DNA of 64,000 nt, from the NCBI RefSeq assembly GCF_014280035.1, contig NZ_CP047957.1, positions 558,001 to 622,000 on the forward strand, in the 5' to 3' direction. This stretch comes from Synechococcus sp. A18-25c. Its GTDB lineage: Bacteria; Cyanobacteriota; Cyanobacteriia; PCC-6307; Cyanobiaceae. The notes beneath the pieces were generated by a model. It saw only the letters and a list, made by a program, of their open reading frames with translations, ran no database searches and had not been told where the DNA came from. Shown here piece by piece: positions 52,186-61,143 of this stretch (its first letter is position 1; every line of letters begins with the position of its first letter). Position numbers and translations under genes: made by a program.

Positions 52186-52540
52186 TCATGCCTGACCAGC
52201 GCTGCAGTTCCTCAAGCGATTGCACGCCGACACGACGATCACCGTTCGGCAGGATCCAGGTGGGATATGCACGGATTTCAGCGGTCTGACAGGCAGCGGC
52301 CTGAATCGGGAACTCATCGGGCTTGGCGCATTCCACATACGGAAGTCGGTTCACGGCATCCCCGAACAGGCGACCTTGGTATTGACAGGCCGAGCAGCGC
52401 CAGGAGCCGTAATAGAGGACCTTGGAAGCCCTGAGGTAATCCGCGAGTGCCGTCGGATCCGGTGCGGCGTTTACGGCCTCGCTACTCAACACAACTGAGC
52501 TGCCGCCAGCAAGGGCCGCCAACAGAAGAAATCTGACCAT
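52172..52540 (-). CDS. Secreted thioredoxin-fold protein (CSAC)
   Basis: 122 aa from the ATG at 52540. Signal peptide (VRFLLLAALAGGSSVVLSSE, cleavage near VNAAP), then YYGSWRCSACQYQGRLFGDA, a thioredoxin-like CxxC, with an additional YVEC-x15-AACQ Cys pair and the cis-Pro loop IRAYPTWIL. It resembles the thioredoxin domain fused to cyanobacterial VKOR enzymes, so a periplasmic or lumenal disulfide-forming role is likely. Its start is divergent from the DnaJ gene and its end overlaps the transporter start. Confidence 0.75.
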   Translation of the reverse strand: MVRFLLLAALAGGSSVVLSSEAVNAAPDPTALADYLRASKVLYYGSWRCSACQYQGRLFGDAVNRLPYVECAKPDEFPIQAAACQTAEIRAYPTWILPNGDRRVGVQSLEELQRWSGMSANP

Positions 52541-52658
52541 GGCCGAAATGTACGTGTGGTGCGACGTACGGGCATCCCGACTCCTGCTTCGGTGCCGAAC
52601 CCCGGACGGAACTGGGACACTGGGGATCATGTGGAGCCCTCGGGGCTGAACGATCACC

Positions 52659-53660
52659 ATGGCCGGCAGTGGCTACCGCGACTACTTCAAGGTGCTGGGA
52701 GTGGACCGCGGTGCCGATGCCGATGCGATCAAGCGCGCGTTTCGCAAGCTCGCGCGTCAGTACCACCCTGATGTGAACCCCGGCGATAAGGCAGCGGAAG
52801 CGAAGTTCAAGGAGATCAGTGAGGCCTACGAGGTGCTTTCGGATCCGGACAAGCGCCGTCGATACGAGCAGTTTGGCCAGTACTGGAATCAGGCAGGAGG
52901 TGGAGCTGGAGCAGGGCCGGGTGGTTTCGACGTCGATTTCGGTCGGTATGGCAATTTCGATGACTTCATCAATGATTTGCTGGGTCGTTTTGGTGGGCCT
53001 GGCGGCGGTGGGTTCGGCGGCGCACCCGGTGGCTTTGCTGGCGGAGGGTTTCCGGGGGGAGGCTTCCCTGGTGGTGGTTTCGGAGGGGGTGGGTTTCCCC
53101 GCAGCGCGTCACGGGCTCCCGTCAATCTCGATGCTGAAACCAGCGTGAAAATGAGCTTCGGTGAGGCCTTCCGCGGAGCTGAGAGAACCTTGTCGGTGAA
53201 CGGTGAGCGCGTGCAGGTGCGCATTCCAGCCGGCGTCAAGACTGGATCTCGTCTGCGTTTGAAGGGGAAAGGCAATCTGCAGCCAGGGACCGGGCGTCGC
53301 GGTGACCTCTATCTCAATCTCGACGTGCAAGCCCATCCAGTGTGGCGTCTTGATGGTGATCAGCTCCGCGCCGAATTGCCCGTGTCTCTCGATGAGTTGG
53401 CGCTCGGTGGCACGGTGACAGTGATGACTCCCGATGGGGAAGCCGAGGTGTCGATCCCTGCAGGGACAGCACCCGGACGCAGCCTTCGTTTGAAAGGCAA
53501 GGGTTGGCCGGTGAAATCGGGTCGTGGCGATTTGCTGCTCAGCCTCAGCCTGCGCTGGCCGAGTGAGTGGTCTGAAGAACAGCGAACTCTGTTGGAACAG
53601 CTGCGGGGAGCACGCCATGAAGATCCGCGTGGAGACTGGCTACAGAAGGCCCGCCTCTGA
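52659..53660 (+). CDS. CbpA-type DnaJ co-chaperone (no zinc finger)
   Basis: 333 aa. J-domain (1-70) with the HPD motif in RQYHPDVNPG, a long G/F-rich linker (about 80-150, repeats of GGFPGG/GGGFGG), then two C-terminal substrate-binding beta domains (RIPAGVKTGSRLRLKGKGN). The four CxxCxGxG zinc motifs of DnaJ are absent, as in CbpA and type II Hsp40s. Stimulates DnaK ATPase. Confidence 0.9.
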   Translation: MAGSGYRDYFKVLGVDRGADADAIKRAFRKLARQYHPDVNPGDKAAEAKFKEISEAYEVLSDPDKRRRYEQFGQYWNQAGGGAGAGPGGFDVDFGRYGNFDDFINDLLGRFGGPGGGGFGGAPGGFAGGGFPGGGFPGGGFGGGGFPRSASRAPVNLDAETSVKMSFGEAFRGAERTLSVNGERVQVRIPAGVKTGSRLRLKGKGNLQPGTGRRGDLYLNLDVQAHPVWRLDGDQLRAELPVSLDELALGGTVTVMTPDGEAEVSIPAGTAPGRSLRLKGKGWPVKSGRGDLLLSLSLRWPSEWSEEQRTLLEQLRGARHEDPRGDWLQKARL

Positions 53661-53715
53661 CAGGAAAGGCAGGGTTTGACGCCTACGATCGCCCTCCATT
53701 GAGCCACGCCCGTTG

Positions 53716-54711
53716 ATGGACATCACCTATCGCCCTCGCCGCCTGCGCCGTTCACCGGCGTTGCGTGCCATGGTCAGGGAGACGGGTCTGTCTCCTGCTG
53801 ATTTCATCTACCCCCTCTTCGTGCATGAGGGCGCCGATGTGCAGCCGATCGGTGCCATGCCGGGTGCTAATCGCTGGAGCCTTGAGAACCTCACCGGGGA
53901 GGTCAAGCGGGCCTGGGATCTCGGCATCCGTTGCGTGGTGCTCTTCCCCAAGGTGGCTGAAGAACTCAAAACCGAAGACGGTGCTGAGTGCTTTAACGAG
54001 GATGGCCTGATTCCTCGAGCCATCCGCCAGCTGAAGCAAGAGCTTCCTGAGATGGCGATCATGACCGATGTCGCCCTTGATCCTTATTCCTGCGACGGAC
54101 ACGATGGCATCGTTAGTGAGCAAGGGGTGGTGCTCAACGATGAAACCATCGAGCTGCTTTGCAAGCAGGCGGTTATGCAGGCCCGTGCTGGTGCGGATCT
54201 GATTGGCCCTAGCGACATGATGGATGGGCGGGTCGGTGCGATCCGTGAAGCGCTCGATGACGAGGGCTTCGAGCATGTGGGCATCATCAGCTACACCGCG
54301 AAATACTCCTCGGCCTACTACGGCCCCTTTCGCGAGGCGCTCGACTCAGCCCCCCGCGCTGCCGGCAGCAAGCCCATCCCTAAGAACAAGGACACATATC
54401 AGATGGATCCCGCCAATGCCAGGGAGGCCATCACGGAAGCCCAGCTGGATGAGCAGGAGGGTGCCGACATCATGATGGTGAAGCCTGGACTGGCCTATCT
54501 CGACATCATTCATCGCTTGCGGGAGGAGTCCGACCTGCCGATTGCTGCTTACAACGTCAGTGGTGAGTATTCGATGGTGAAGGCCGCAGCGGAGCGTGGT
54601 TGGATCGATGAGCGCGCGGTTGTGCTGGAAACACTGCTCAGCTTTAAGCGGGCTGGAGCGGATCTGATCCTCACGTATCACGCGTGTGATGCGGCGGAGT
54701 GGTTGAAGTAG
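53716..54711 (+). CDS. hemB: Delta-aminolevulinic acid dehydratase (porphobilinogen synthase)
   Basis: 331 aa from the ATG at 53716. Substrate lysine motif MMVKPGLAYLDII and the metal region DVALDPYSCDGHDGI. The latter has the Asp-rich Mg-type pattern of plants and cyanobacteria rather than the Cys-rich zinc site of animals. Condenses two ALA molecules to porphobilinogen for chlorophyll, haem and phycobilin synthesis. Confidence 0.95.
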   Translation: MDITYRPRRLRRSPALRAMVRETGLSPADFIYPLFVHEGADVQPIGAMPGANRWSLENLTGEVKRAWDLGIRCVVLFPKVAEELKTEDGAECFNEDGLIPRAIRQLKQELPEMAIMTDVALDPYSCDGHDGIVSEQGVVLNDETIELLCKQAVMQARAGADLIGPSDMMDGRVGAIREALDDEGFEHVGIISYTAKYSSAYYGPFREALDSAPRAAGSKPIPKNKDTYQMDPANAREAITEAQLDEQEGADIMMVKPGLAYLDIIHRLREESDLPIAAYNVSGEYSMVKAAAERGWIDERAVVLETLLSFKRAGADLILTYHACDAAEWLK

Positions 54712-54842
54712 GGGTGATTCTGCTGCCGACGGCTTGAACGCTGGAGCCTCGGCCCAGTCGCTGACATGGATGGTCTCGCTGGGCTCATCTCTCGTTCAGG
54801 ATCAAGCGCACTACAGAATGAGCCGATCTGGAGAGCTCATTC

Positions 54843-55241
54843 ATGTCTGCGGTGCAGCGCCTGGGTCATGTCGCCATCCGCGTCAACGACATGGAACGAG
54901 CCGTCGGCTTCTACACCGATCTCGGCATGCGCATGGTGTGGGAGGCCGACGACTGGTGCTACCTCGAAGCAGGAGACTCAAGGGACGGTCTGGCCCTGCT
55001 AGGGCCGAACTACAAGGCTGCCGGACCGCATTTCGCCTTTCACTTCCGCGACCGCGCAGAGGTGGATGTTGTGCATGCACGCCTGAAGGCCTCCGGTGTG
55101 GCGGTGGGTGGTGTGCACGACCATCGCGATGGAACGGCATCGTTTTATTTGCGTGACCCAGAGGGCAACTGGTTGGAGATGCTCTACGAACCGCCTGGAG
55201 GGATTCCATCCAATCAGCCAGGCGGGACGACGACCGGTTGA
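54843..55241 (+). CDS. VOC/glyoxalase I family protein
   Basis: 132 aa. A single VOC domain beginning RLGHVAIRVNDMERAVGFYT and ending FYLRDPEGNWLEMLYEPP. Metal-type ligand positions His9 and Glu near the end are present. Could be a glyoxalase-like or fosfomycin-type enzyme, or a dioxygenase relative. The stop overlaps the mutS2 start by 1 nt. Confidence 0.85.
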   Translation: MSAVQRLGHVAIRVNDMERAVGFYTDLGMRMVWEADDWCYLEAGDSRDGLALLGPNYKAAGPHFAFHFRDRAEVDVVHARLKASGVAVGGVHDHRDGTASFYLRDPEGNWLEMLYEPPGGIPSNQPGGTTTG

Positions 55242-57619
55242 TGTCTGCTTTCGAGGAAACCCTGGAGCTGCTCGAGTGGCCGCGGCTGTGTGATCACCTG
55301 TCCAGTTTCGCCAGCACGGTCCAAGGCCGTCGCGCCTGTCGTGTTGGTTCCCTGCCGGAGTCGCTGCCCGCCAGCCTGCTGCTTCAAGCCAGAACGCTGG
55401 AAATGGCCGCGCTGGATGGTCTGCTGGAAGGCGGACTCAGTTTCCAGGGCGTCAGTGATCTGGACCCGATCCTGCTGCGCTGCAGCAAGGGGGGGACCGC
55501 CTCCGGTGAGGACTTGCTGGCGGTGGCTGAGACCCTCGGGGCGGCTAGGCGCTTGCGCCGTCAGATTGATGATCCGGACTTGCGCCCGCACTGCACCGCA
55601 CTGCTGGTGGATGTGGCCACACTGCCGGAGCTTGAACAGCGCCTTAAATTCGCGATCGAAGACGGGGGGCGCGTTGCCGATCGCGCCAGTGCGTTGCTTG
55701 AGGGCCATCGACGGCAGTGGCAGGAGCTGCGCGCCCGGCGTCGCGACAAGTTGCAGGAGATCATCCGGCGCTGGGCGTCCCATCTGCAGGACACGGTGAT
55801 TGCGGAGCGCCATGGTCGCCCCGTGCTGGCGGTGAAAGCTGGCGCCGGAGGTCAGTGTCCCGGCATGGTTCATGACAGCTCCGCCTCCGGAAGCACGGTG
55901 TTTGTGGAACCCAAATCGGTGATCGATTTGGGGAACCGACTGGCCGATCTTGATGGCCGCATTCGCGAGGAAGAGCAGCGGGTGTTGGCGGAGCTGAGTG
56001 CTGCTGTGGCTGAGCAGGTGGATGGGCTGCAGGCGCTGATGGTGGTGTTGCTTGAGCTGGATTTGGCACTGTCGCGCGGTCGCTATGGCCAGTGGCTCGG
56101 CGCTGTGCCTCCCCGCCTGGAGGCCTCAGAGAATGCGCCATTCGCACTCAAGGACCTCCGCCACCCCCTGCTGGTGTGGCAAGAGCGAAAAGAACAGGGA
56201 CCTGCCGTTGTGCCGGTCAGTGTGGACGTCTCCAGTTCCCTGCGGGTGGTGGCGATCACCGGTCCCAATACGGGCGGGAAAACTGTCACCCTCAAAAGCC
56301 TAGGCCTTGCGGCACTCATGGCCCGTGCCGGCCTCTGGCTCCCCTGTGGTGGGATCCCGACGCTCCCCTGGTGCGCCCAAGTGCTGGCTGACATCGGGGA
56401 TGAACAGTCCCTGCAGCAAAGCCTTTCCACCTTCAGTGGCCATGTGAAACGCATTGGGCGCATCCTCGCTGACGTGGATTCCGGTCCAGCACCGGCCTTG
56501 GTGCTGTTGGACGAAGTGGGTGCAGGAACGGATCCCAGCGAGGGCACGGCTTTGGCGACAGCCCTGCTCCGCACCCTGGCGGATCGGGCGCGGCTCACCG
56601 TGGCAACCACGCATTTCGGGGAGCTCAAGGCCCTCAAATACAGCGACCCGCGCTTTGAAAATGCGTCTGTTGCGTTCGACAGCGAGACCCTGTCTCCGAC
56701 TTATCACTTGTTGTGGGGGATCCCTGGACGCAGCAATGCCTTGGCGATCGCCACCCGTCTGGGCCTGGAGACGGGCGTGATCGAACAGGCCCGCAGCCTG
56801 TTGTCACCTGGAGGAGAGGGTGAGGCCAACTCTGTCATCCAGGGCCTGGAGGAACAACGGCAGCGCCAACAAGCTGCCGCTGAAGATGCCGCAGCCCTGC
56901 TGGCTCGTACCGAGTTGTTGCATGAGGAGCTTCTTCAGCGTTGGGAGACGCAGAAGCGTCATTCCGCAGAACGTCAGGAACAGGGGCGGCAACGGCTGGA
57001 GACCTCCATCCGTGCTGGCCAGAAAGAGGTGCGCCAGCTAATTCGTCGCCTGCGTGATGATCAAGCAGATGGTGAGACCGCACGCAAAGCAGGGCAGCGC
57101 TTGCGCAAGCTCGAAGATCGTCATCGCTCGACCCCAGAGCGCCGAAATCATCAGGGTTGGCGCCCCCAGGTCGGAGACCGCATTCGTCTGCTCGCCCTGG
57201 GGAAAGCAGCTGAGGTGCTAGCGGTTTCGGACGATGGTCTGCAACTTCAGGTGCGTTGTGGCGTGATGCGCAGCACCGTGGAGCTGTCGGCGGTGGAAAG
57301 TTTGGATGGGCGCAAGCCTGAGCCGCCCCAGGCACCTGTGGTGCAGGTCAAGGCTCGTCGGGGCAGTGGTTCGGCAGGGGTGCGCACCGCGCGTAACACC
57401 GTTGATGTGCGTGGCATGCGCGTGCACGAGGCCGAGGCCGCAGTTGAAGACGTGCTGCGTGGAGCCAATGGACCCGTCTGGGTGATTCACGGCATCGGCA
57501 CAGGACGCCTGAAGCGTGGGCTACGCGACTGGCTTGGATCCTTGAACTACATCGACCGGGTCGTGGATGCCGATCAGGGGGATGGTGGCGCCGGCTGCAG
57601 TGTGATCTGGGTGCGCTGA
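55241..57619 (+). CDS. mutS2: Endonuclease/ribosome-rescue protein MutS2
   Basis: 792 aa from the ATG at 55241 (SAFEETLELLEWPRLCDHLS). Core helices, then Walker A GPNTGGKTVTLKSLG and Walker B VLLDEVGAGTDPSEG, a long coiled coil (about 520-620), a KOW-like segment and a C-terminal Smr nuclease domain (DVRGMRVHEAEAAVEDVL then HGIGTGRLKRGL). It lacks the mismatch-recognition domain of MutS. Implicated in suppressing recombination and splitting collided ribosomes. Confidence 0.95.
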   Translation: MSAFEETLELLEWPRLCDHLSSFASTVQGRRACRVGSLPESLPASLLLQARTLEMAALDGLLEGGLSFQGVSDLDPILLRCSKGGTASGEDLLAVAETLGAARRLRRQIDDPDLRPHCTALLVDVATLPELEQRLKFAIEDGGRVADRASALLEGHRRQWQELRARRRDKLQEIIRRWASHLQDTVIAERHGRPVLAVKAGAGGQCPGMVHDSSASGSTVFVEPKSVIDLGNRLADLDGRIREEEQRVLAELSAAVAEQVDGLQALMVVLLELDLALSRGRYGQWLGAVPPRLEASENAPFALKDLRHPLLVWQERKEQGPAVVPVSVDVSSSLRVVAITGPNTGGKTVTLKSLGLAALMARAGLWLPCGGIPTLPWCAQVLADIGDEQSLQQSLSTFSGHVKRIGRILADVDSGPAPALVLLDEVGAGTDPSEGTALATALLRTLADRARLTVATTHFGELKALKYSDPRFENASVAFDSETLSPTYHLLWGIPGRSNALAIATRLGLETGVIEQARSLLSPGGEGEANSVIQGLEEQRQRQQAAAEDAAALLARTELLHEELLQRWETQKRHSAERQEQGRQRLETSIRAGQKEVRQLIRRLRDDQADGETARKAGQRLRKLEDRHRSTPERRNHQGWRPQVGDRIRLLALGKAAEVLAVSDDGLQLQVRCGVMRSTVELSAVESLDGRKPEPPQAPVVQVKARRGSGSAGVRTARNTVDVRGMRVHEAEAAVEDVLRGANGPVWVIHGIGTGRLKRGLRDWLGSLNYIDRVVDADQGDGGAGCSVIWVR

Positions 57620-57644
57620 GTTCAGTCGTTCAATTCAGCATGGT

Positions 57645-58877
57645 TCAGCTCAGTTTGGGCAGAACCGGCTCGTCATCGTTCAGGCGGCTGGCCGCCACGG
57701 GGCTGATCGCGCTTCCTTGCTGATCGAACAAACGCCATCCGCGCGGATCCGGCTCAAGGTGGATGAGAGCCCCAGGCACGGCATCGAGGCCGGGTTCGGC
57801 TCTCACCTGCACCAAGTGGTTGCCGTTGAGCAACCGGCAGGTAACCAGTTGTTCGTTGCCCAGCACTTCGCTGTGGCTTACCTCTGCTGGCAGATTGCGG
57901 TTGGTGGCAGGAGCCACCCGCAGTTGTTCAGCGCGGATCCCCCCACTGAGCTGCTGACCTTCCAAGGGGTCCAATGCATCGGCCAAGGGGCCTTCCACAC
58001 TGAGGCGACGCTCTCCGAGCATGAGCGTCTGGCTTGGCCCCACCTGCACGGGAAGCACATTCATCGGAGGACTGCCCATGAACTGGGCGACGAACAGATT
58101 GGCTGGCCATTGGTAGAGCTCCATCGGTGTCCCCAGCTGCTGCAGCTCCCCTTGGTTCAGCACTGCGATCCGATGCCCCATGGTCATCGCCTCCACCTGA
58201 TCGTGGGTCACGTAGAGGGTGGTGGTGCCCAGCTGGCGCTGCAGTTCCACGATCTGTTTGCGCGTGGATCCGCGCAATTTGGCGTCGAGATTGCTGAGGG
58301 GCTCATCCATCAGAAACACCGCCGGTTGCCGGGCCATGGCCCGGCCCAGGGCCACCCGCTGCTTCTGCCCGCCTGACAACTCTTTGGGACGTCGATCCAG
58401 GAGACGGTCCAGTTCGAGTGCGGCGGCCACTTCCTGCACTCGATGCTCAACCCTGGCTTCCCGTTGGGAGTTGTATTGCAGTCGCTCGGGGAGCCAGCGT
58501 GTGCTGCGATGCAGCTGATCCTGCAGTTGGTCGACGGTGGATCGCTGACGGCTGCGCCGCAGTCCGAAGCCCAAGTTGTCGCGCACGCTCAGGTGTGGGT
58601 AGAGCGCATAGCTCTGGAACACCATGGCCACGTTGCGCTTGGCGGGACGCAGCTGGCTGACAGCCTGATTGCCGACCCAGATCTCTCCGGAACTTGGCGC
58701 TTCCAGTCCGGCCATCAAACGCAGCAGGGTGCTCTTGCCGCATCCGGAGGGGCCGACGAGCACCAGGAATTCGCCATCATCGACGGCGAGAGACAGGTCT
58801 TTGATCACCTCGACGGGGCCTTCACCACCGCGTGCTGGGTAGCTCTTGCTGAGCGCTTCAAAGCGAACGCCGGCCAA
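57645..58877 (-). CDS. MalK/UgpC-type ABC transporter ATP-binding protein
   Basis: 410 aa from a TTG at 58877, placed 7 nt after a GGGAG ribosome-binding site; a TTG at 58883 would sit too close. Walker [15 protein letters not shown], signature [13 protein letters not shown], Walker [17 protein letters not shown], then a C-terminal TOBE/OB region ([20 protein letters not shown]). An insertion of about 25-30 residues ([20 protein letters not shown] region) sits between the Q-loop and the signature. Probable sugar or osmolyte importer ATPase; no permease lies nearby. Confidence 0.85.
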   Translation of the reverse strand: MAGVRFEALSKSYPARGGEGPVEVIKDLSLAVDDGEFLVLVGPSGCGKSTLLRLMAGLEAPSSGEIWVGNQAVSQLRPAKRNVAMVFQSYALYPHLSVRDNLGFGLRRSRQRSTVDQLQDQLHRSTRWLPERLQYNSQREARVEHRVQEVAAALELDRLLDRRPKELSGGQKQRVALGRAMARQPAVFLMDEPLSNLDAKLRGSTRKQIVELQRQLGTTTLYVTHDQVEAMTMGHRIAVLNQGELQQLGTPMELYQWPANLFVAQFMGSPPMNVLPVQVGPSQTLMLGERRLSVEGPLADALDPLEGQQLSGGIRAEQLRVAPATNRNLPAEVSHSEVLGNEQLVTCRLLNGNHLVQVRAEPGLDAVPGALIHLEPDPRGWRLFDQQGSAISPVAASRLNDDEPVLPKLS

Positions 58878-58937
58878 GCTCAATCTCCCGTGCCTCGCGA
58901 TCCTAGGGTTGGTGGTTGGCCACGACCGAGGCATTTC

Positions 58938-59927
58938 GTGCAGTTCATCGACCAGGCGCGAATCACCGTGAGGGGCGGCCGTGGCGGCGACGGCATCGTG
59001 GCCTTTCGGCGTGAGAAGTACGTACCCGCAGGGGGCCCCTCTGGCGGTGACGGCGGCCATGGCGCTCATGTGGTGCTGGAGGCGGATTCCAACCTTCAGA
59101 CCCTGCTGGATTTCAAATACAAGCGCTTGTTCGCTGCCACTGATGGTCGTCGTGGTGGCCCCAATCGCTGCACAGGGGCATCGGGCCAAAATTTGGTCAT
59201 CCCTGTTCCCTGTGGCACCGAGGTGAGACACCTCTCCACCGGCATCCTGTTGGGGGATCTCACGTCAGTGGGTGAACAGCTCACCGTCGCCTTTGGGGGG
59301 CGAGGCGGTCTTGGCAATGCCCACTATCTGAGCAATCGCAACCGTGCTCCGGAGAAGTGCACGGAGGGGCGCGATGGTGAGGAATGGCCGCTGCAGCTCG
59401 AGCTCAAGCTCCTCGCGGAGGTCGGCATCATCGGCTTGCCCAATGCGGGCAAAAGCACTCTGATCAGCGTGCTGTCAGCGGCACGTCCAAAGATTGCCGA
59501 TTACCCCTTCACCACGTTGGTGCCCAATCTGGGTGTGGTGCGACGGCCCACCGGGGATGGCACAGTGTTTGCTGACATCCCGGGGCTGATTGCCGGTGCC
59601 GCGCAAGGCGCCGGACTAGGGCATGATTTTCTCCGCCACATCGAGCGCACACGGCTGTTGATTCATGTGGTGGATGGTGGTGCTGAGGATCCCCTCGGTG
59701 ATCTGCGTGTGGTGGAGCGAGAGCTCGAGGCCTATGGCCATGGTCTGGTGGATCGTGAGCGCATGCTGGTGGTCAACAAGCTGGAGCTGCTGGATGACGC
59801 TGGTCGCGAAGAGCTGTCGGCGCAGCTGGAGCAGGCCAGCGGCCAAAAGCCTCTTCTGATCTCTGCGGCGATGGGGCAGGGGCTGGAGGCTCTGTTGAAC
59901 CGGGTGTGGGCCGAACTGGGGGTCTGA
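58938..59927 (+). CDS. obgE: GTPase ObgE/CgtA
   Basis: 329 aa from a GTG at 58938 ([20 protein letters not shown]). The glycine-rich Obg fold (residues 1-158) precedes the G domain with P-loop [28 protein letters not shown] and NKLE. No C-terminal OCT domain, as in other cyanobacteria. Involved in 50S ribosome assembly and stress control. Divergent from the ABC ATPase by 60 nt. Confidence 0.95.
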   Translation: MQFIDQARITVRGGRGGDGIVAFRREKYVPAGGPSGGDGGHGAHVVLEADSNLQTLLDFKYKRLFAATDGRRGGPNRCTGASGQNLVIPVPCGTEVRHLSTGILLGDLTSVGEQLTVAFGGRGGLGNAHYLSNRNRAPEKCTEGRDGEEWPLQLELKLLAEVGIIGLPNAGKSTLISVLSAARPKIADYPFTTLVPNLGVVRRPTGDGTVFADIPGLIAGAAQGAGLGHDFLRHIERTRLLIHVVDGGAEDPLGDLRVVERELEAYGHGLVDRERMLVVNKLELLDDAGREELSAQLEQASGQKPLLISAAMGQGLEALLNRVWAELGV

Positions 59928-60017
59928 GCCCCTCGCGCCTGTTTATGGGCGTGGGCACATTTGCACTTGTGTCGGGTGCTGGCCGTGGCGATAACAGAAG
60001 CACCGCGAGAACGTCTC

Positions 60018-60200
60018 ATGACTTTCTTCACTTGTTTCGACAACCATGGTCAACTGATCGCCCGTTGTCAGACGCCTGCTCAGATTGAGGCTCTTCGTCG
60101 CCGGGGCCGCCCCATTGCAACGGTGCACGCCATGAAGCCTGAAGAAGCTGTCGTCTGCACGCTGACCGGCAGTCCCGCAGAATTTGATGAGGAGCAGTGA
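60018..60200 (+). CDS. Small conserved hypothetical protein
   Basis: 60 aa from the ATG at 60018 (MTFFTCFDNHGQLIARCQTP). Contains AQIEALRRRGRPIATVHAMK and an acidic tail (EFDEEQ). The compact alternation of strands and helix suggests a small alpha/beta domain. No known function. Followed 14 nt later by a strong terminator. Confidence 0.65.
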   Translation: MTFFTCFDNHGQLIARCQTPAQIEALRRRGRPIATVHAMKPEEAVVCTLTGSPAEFDEEQ

Positions 60201-60214
60201 TGGCTTGGCCATCA

Positions 60215-60240
60215 AAAAGCGGGGCCTTAGCCCCGCTTTT
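60215..60240. terminator. Bidirectional Rho-independent terminator
   Basis: AAAAGCGGGGC-CTTA-GCCCCGCTTTT, an 11-bp perfect stem with a 4-nt loop, A-run on one side and T-run on the other. It serves the plus-strand small gene and the convergent CP12-like gene. Confidence 0.92.
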
Positions 60241-60270
60241 GAGTGATCCAACGCAGAGGCCAAAGACCGC

Positions 60271-60489
60271 TCAGTCGTCGTAGACGCGGCACTCATCGGC
60301 ATCAGGATTCGCTTCGCAGTAGAGCTCCAGGGGAGTGGGGTCGTGGCTGTCGCCGGGATGCTCTTTCTTGTAATCCTGAAGAGACTCCAGCTCTTCGCTG
60401 ATATGGCGAATTTTGGCGTCGTTGCCCTCGGCTTTAGCCGCTTCAAGATCGGTCAGGTCTTTCTTGATGTGTTCGTCGATCGATTTCAT
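60271..60489 (-). CDS. CP12-like protein without the N-terminal cysteine pair
   Basis: 72 aa from the ATG at 60489. The C-terminal LELYCEANPDADECRVYDD is the CP12 motif that binds NAD(P)-GAPDH, with the cysteine pair at 58 and 67. The N-terminal half is helical and charged (MKSIDEHIKKDLTDLEAAKA) but has no cysteines, and the usual AWDxVEEL core is replaced by ISEELESLQDYKKE. CP12 normally links GAPDH and phosphoribulokinase in the dark; this variant may bind GAPDH only. Confidence 0.85.
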   Translation of the reverse strand: MKSIDEHIKKDLTDLEAAKAEGNDAKIRHISEELESLQDYKKEHPGDSHDPTPLELYCEANPDADECRVYDD

Positions 60490-60645
60490 GGCAACGCGGC
60501 GTGTCCAAGCCGATGTCAACCTCTTCACCTTACGGCTGTCGAACGGGGCTGCCAGCACCCACGCCGAACCGCTGGTTTCCGTAACAACACCGTTGCAGCA
60601 TTTTGGTGACCTCAGCTACCAGCAAAGAAGAGTGGGCTGGTGGTC

Positions 60646-61143
60646 ATGGTCAGGATCCGACATCGTCAGGGGCGTCATTTCATGGATGATGAAGGGCGGA
60701 TGTTCTGGATTAATGGTCCGGAAACGTTTTGCTACCTCTCTGAACAACGCCAGTGGCGCACTGGTCTGAGCTTTCAAGATGTGCTCGAGTGGAAGCAATG
60801 CGCGCCGTCGGGACTGGTGAGCCAGCGGTTCAAGTCCGTGCAGGCGGCTTGCGAAGCCTTTGAGCACAACCAGGTGCTCTGGTCGCATGACCTCTATCTG
60901 CGCCGGATGGGTGACCAGATGGCGCTCCATCGTTCTGCCTCGGATTACCGGCCAACGGCGATGAAACTGGCCGAAGCGTCAGGCCGGTCGGTCAGGCCGG
61001 CTCCCTGGATCAGTGAGGAGCCGGCCTGCCTGAGCTGCCCGATCCCTTCCATGGCGGAGGGTGATCACCCAACAGCGCCAGCAGTGGATGAACTGCTCCA
61101 TCCGCGTCGCCGTCGACGCTCGCTCAGGGAGCCAGTTCACTGA
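60646..61143 (+). CDS. Conserved hypothetical protein
   Basis: 165 aa from the ATG at 60646 (a GTG at 60640 also possible). Starts VRIRHRQGRHFMDDEGRMFW; Trp-, Cys- and His-rich (SFQDVLEWKQCAPSG) and ends in a Pro/Arg-rich stretch (HPRRRRRSLREPVH). No family recognised. It overlaps the convergent ABC-F stop. Confidence 0.6.
   Translation: MVRIRHRQGRHFMDDEGRMFWINGPETFCYLSEQRQWRTGLSFQDVLEWKQCAPSGLVSQRFKSVQAACEAFEHNQVLWSHDLYLRRMGDQMALHRSASDYRPTAMKLAEASGRSVRPAPWISEEPACLSCPIPSMAEGDHPTAPAVDELLHPRRRRRSLREPVH

Noticed and set aside
53020-53100. Short GGN repeat array resembling a CRISPR or minisatellite
   Set aside because: It is the codons of the G/F-rich linker of the DnaJ-like protein.
58443-59927. 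494-codon open frame for obgE
   Set aside because: The N-terminal extension is antisense to the ABC ATPase; ObgE homology begins at the GTG at 58938.
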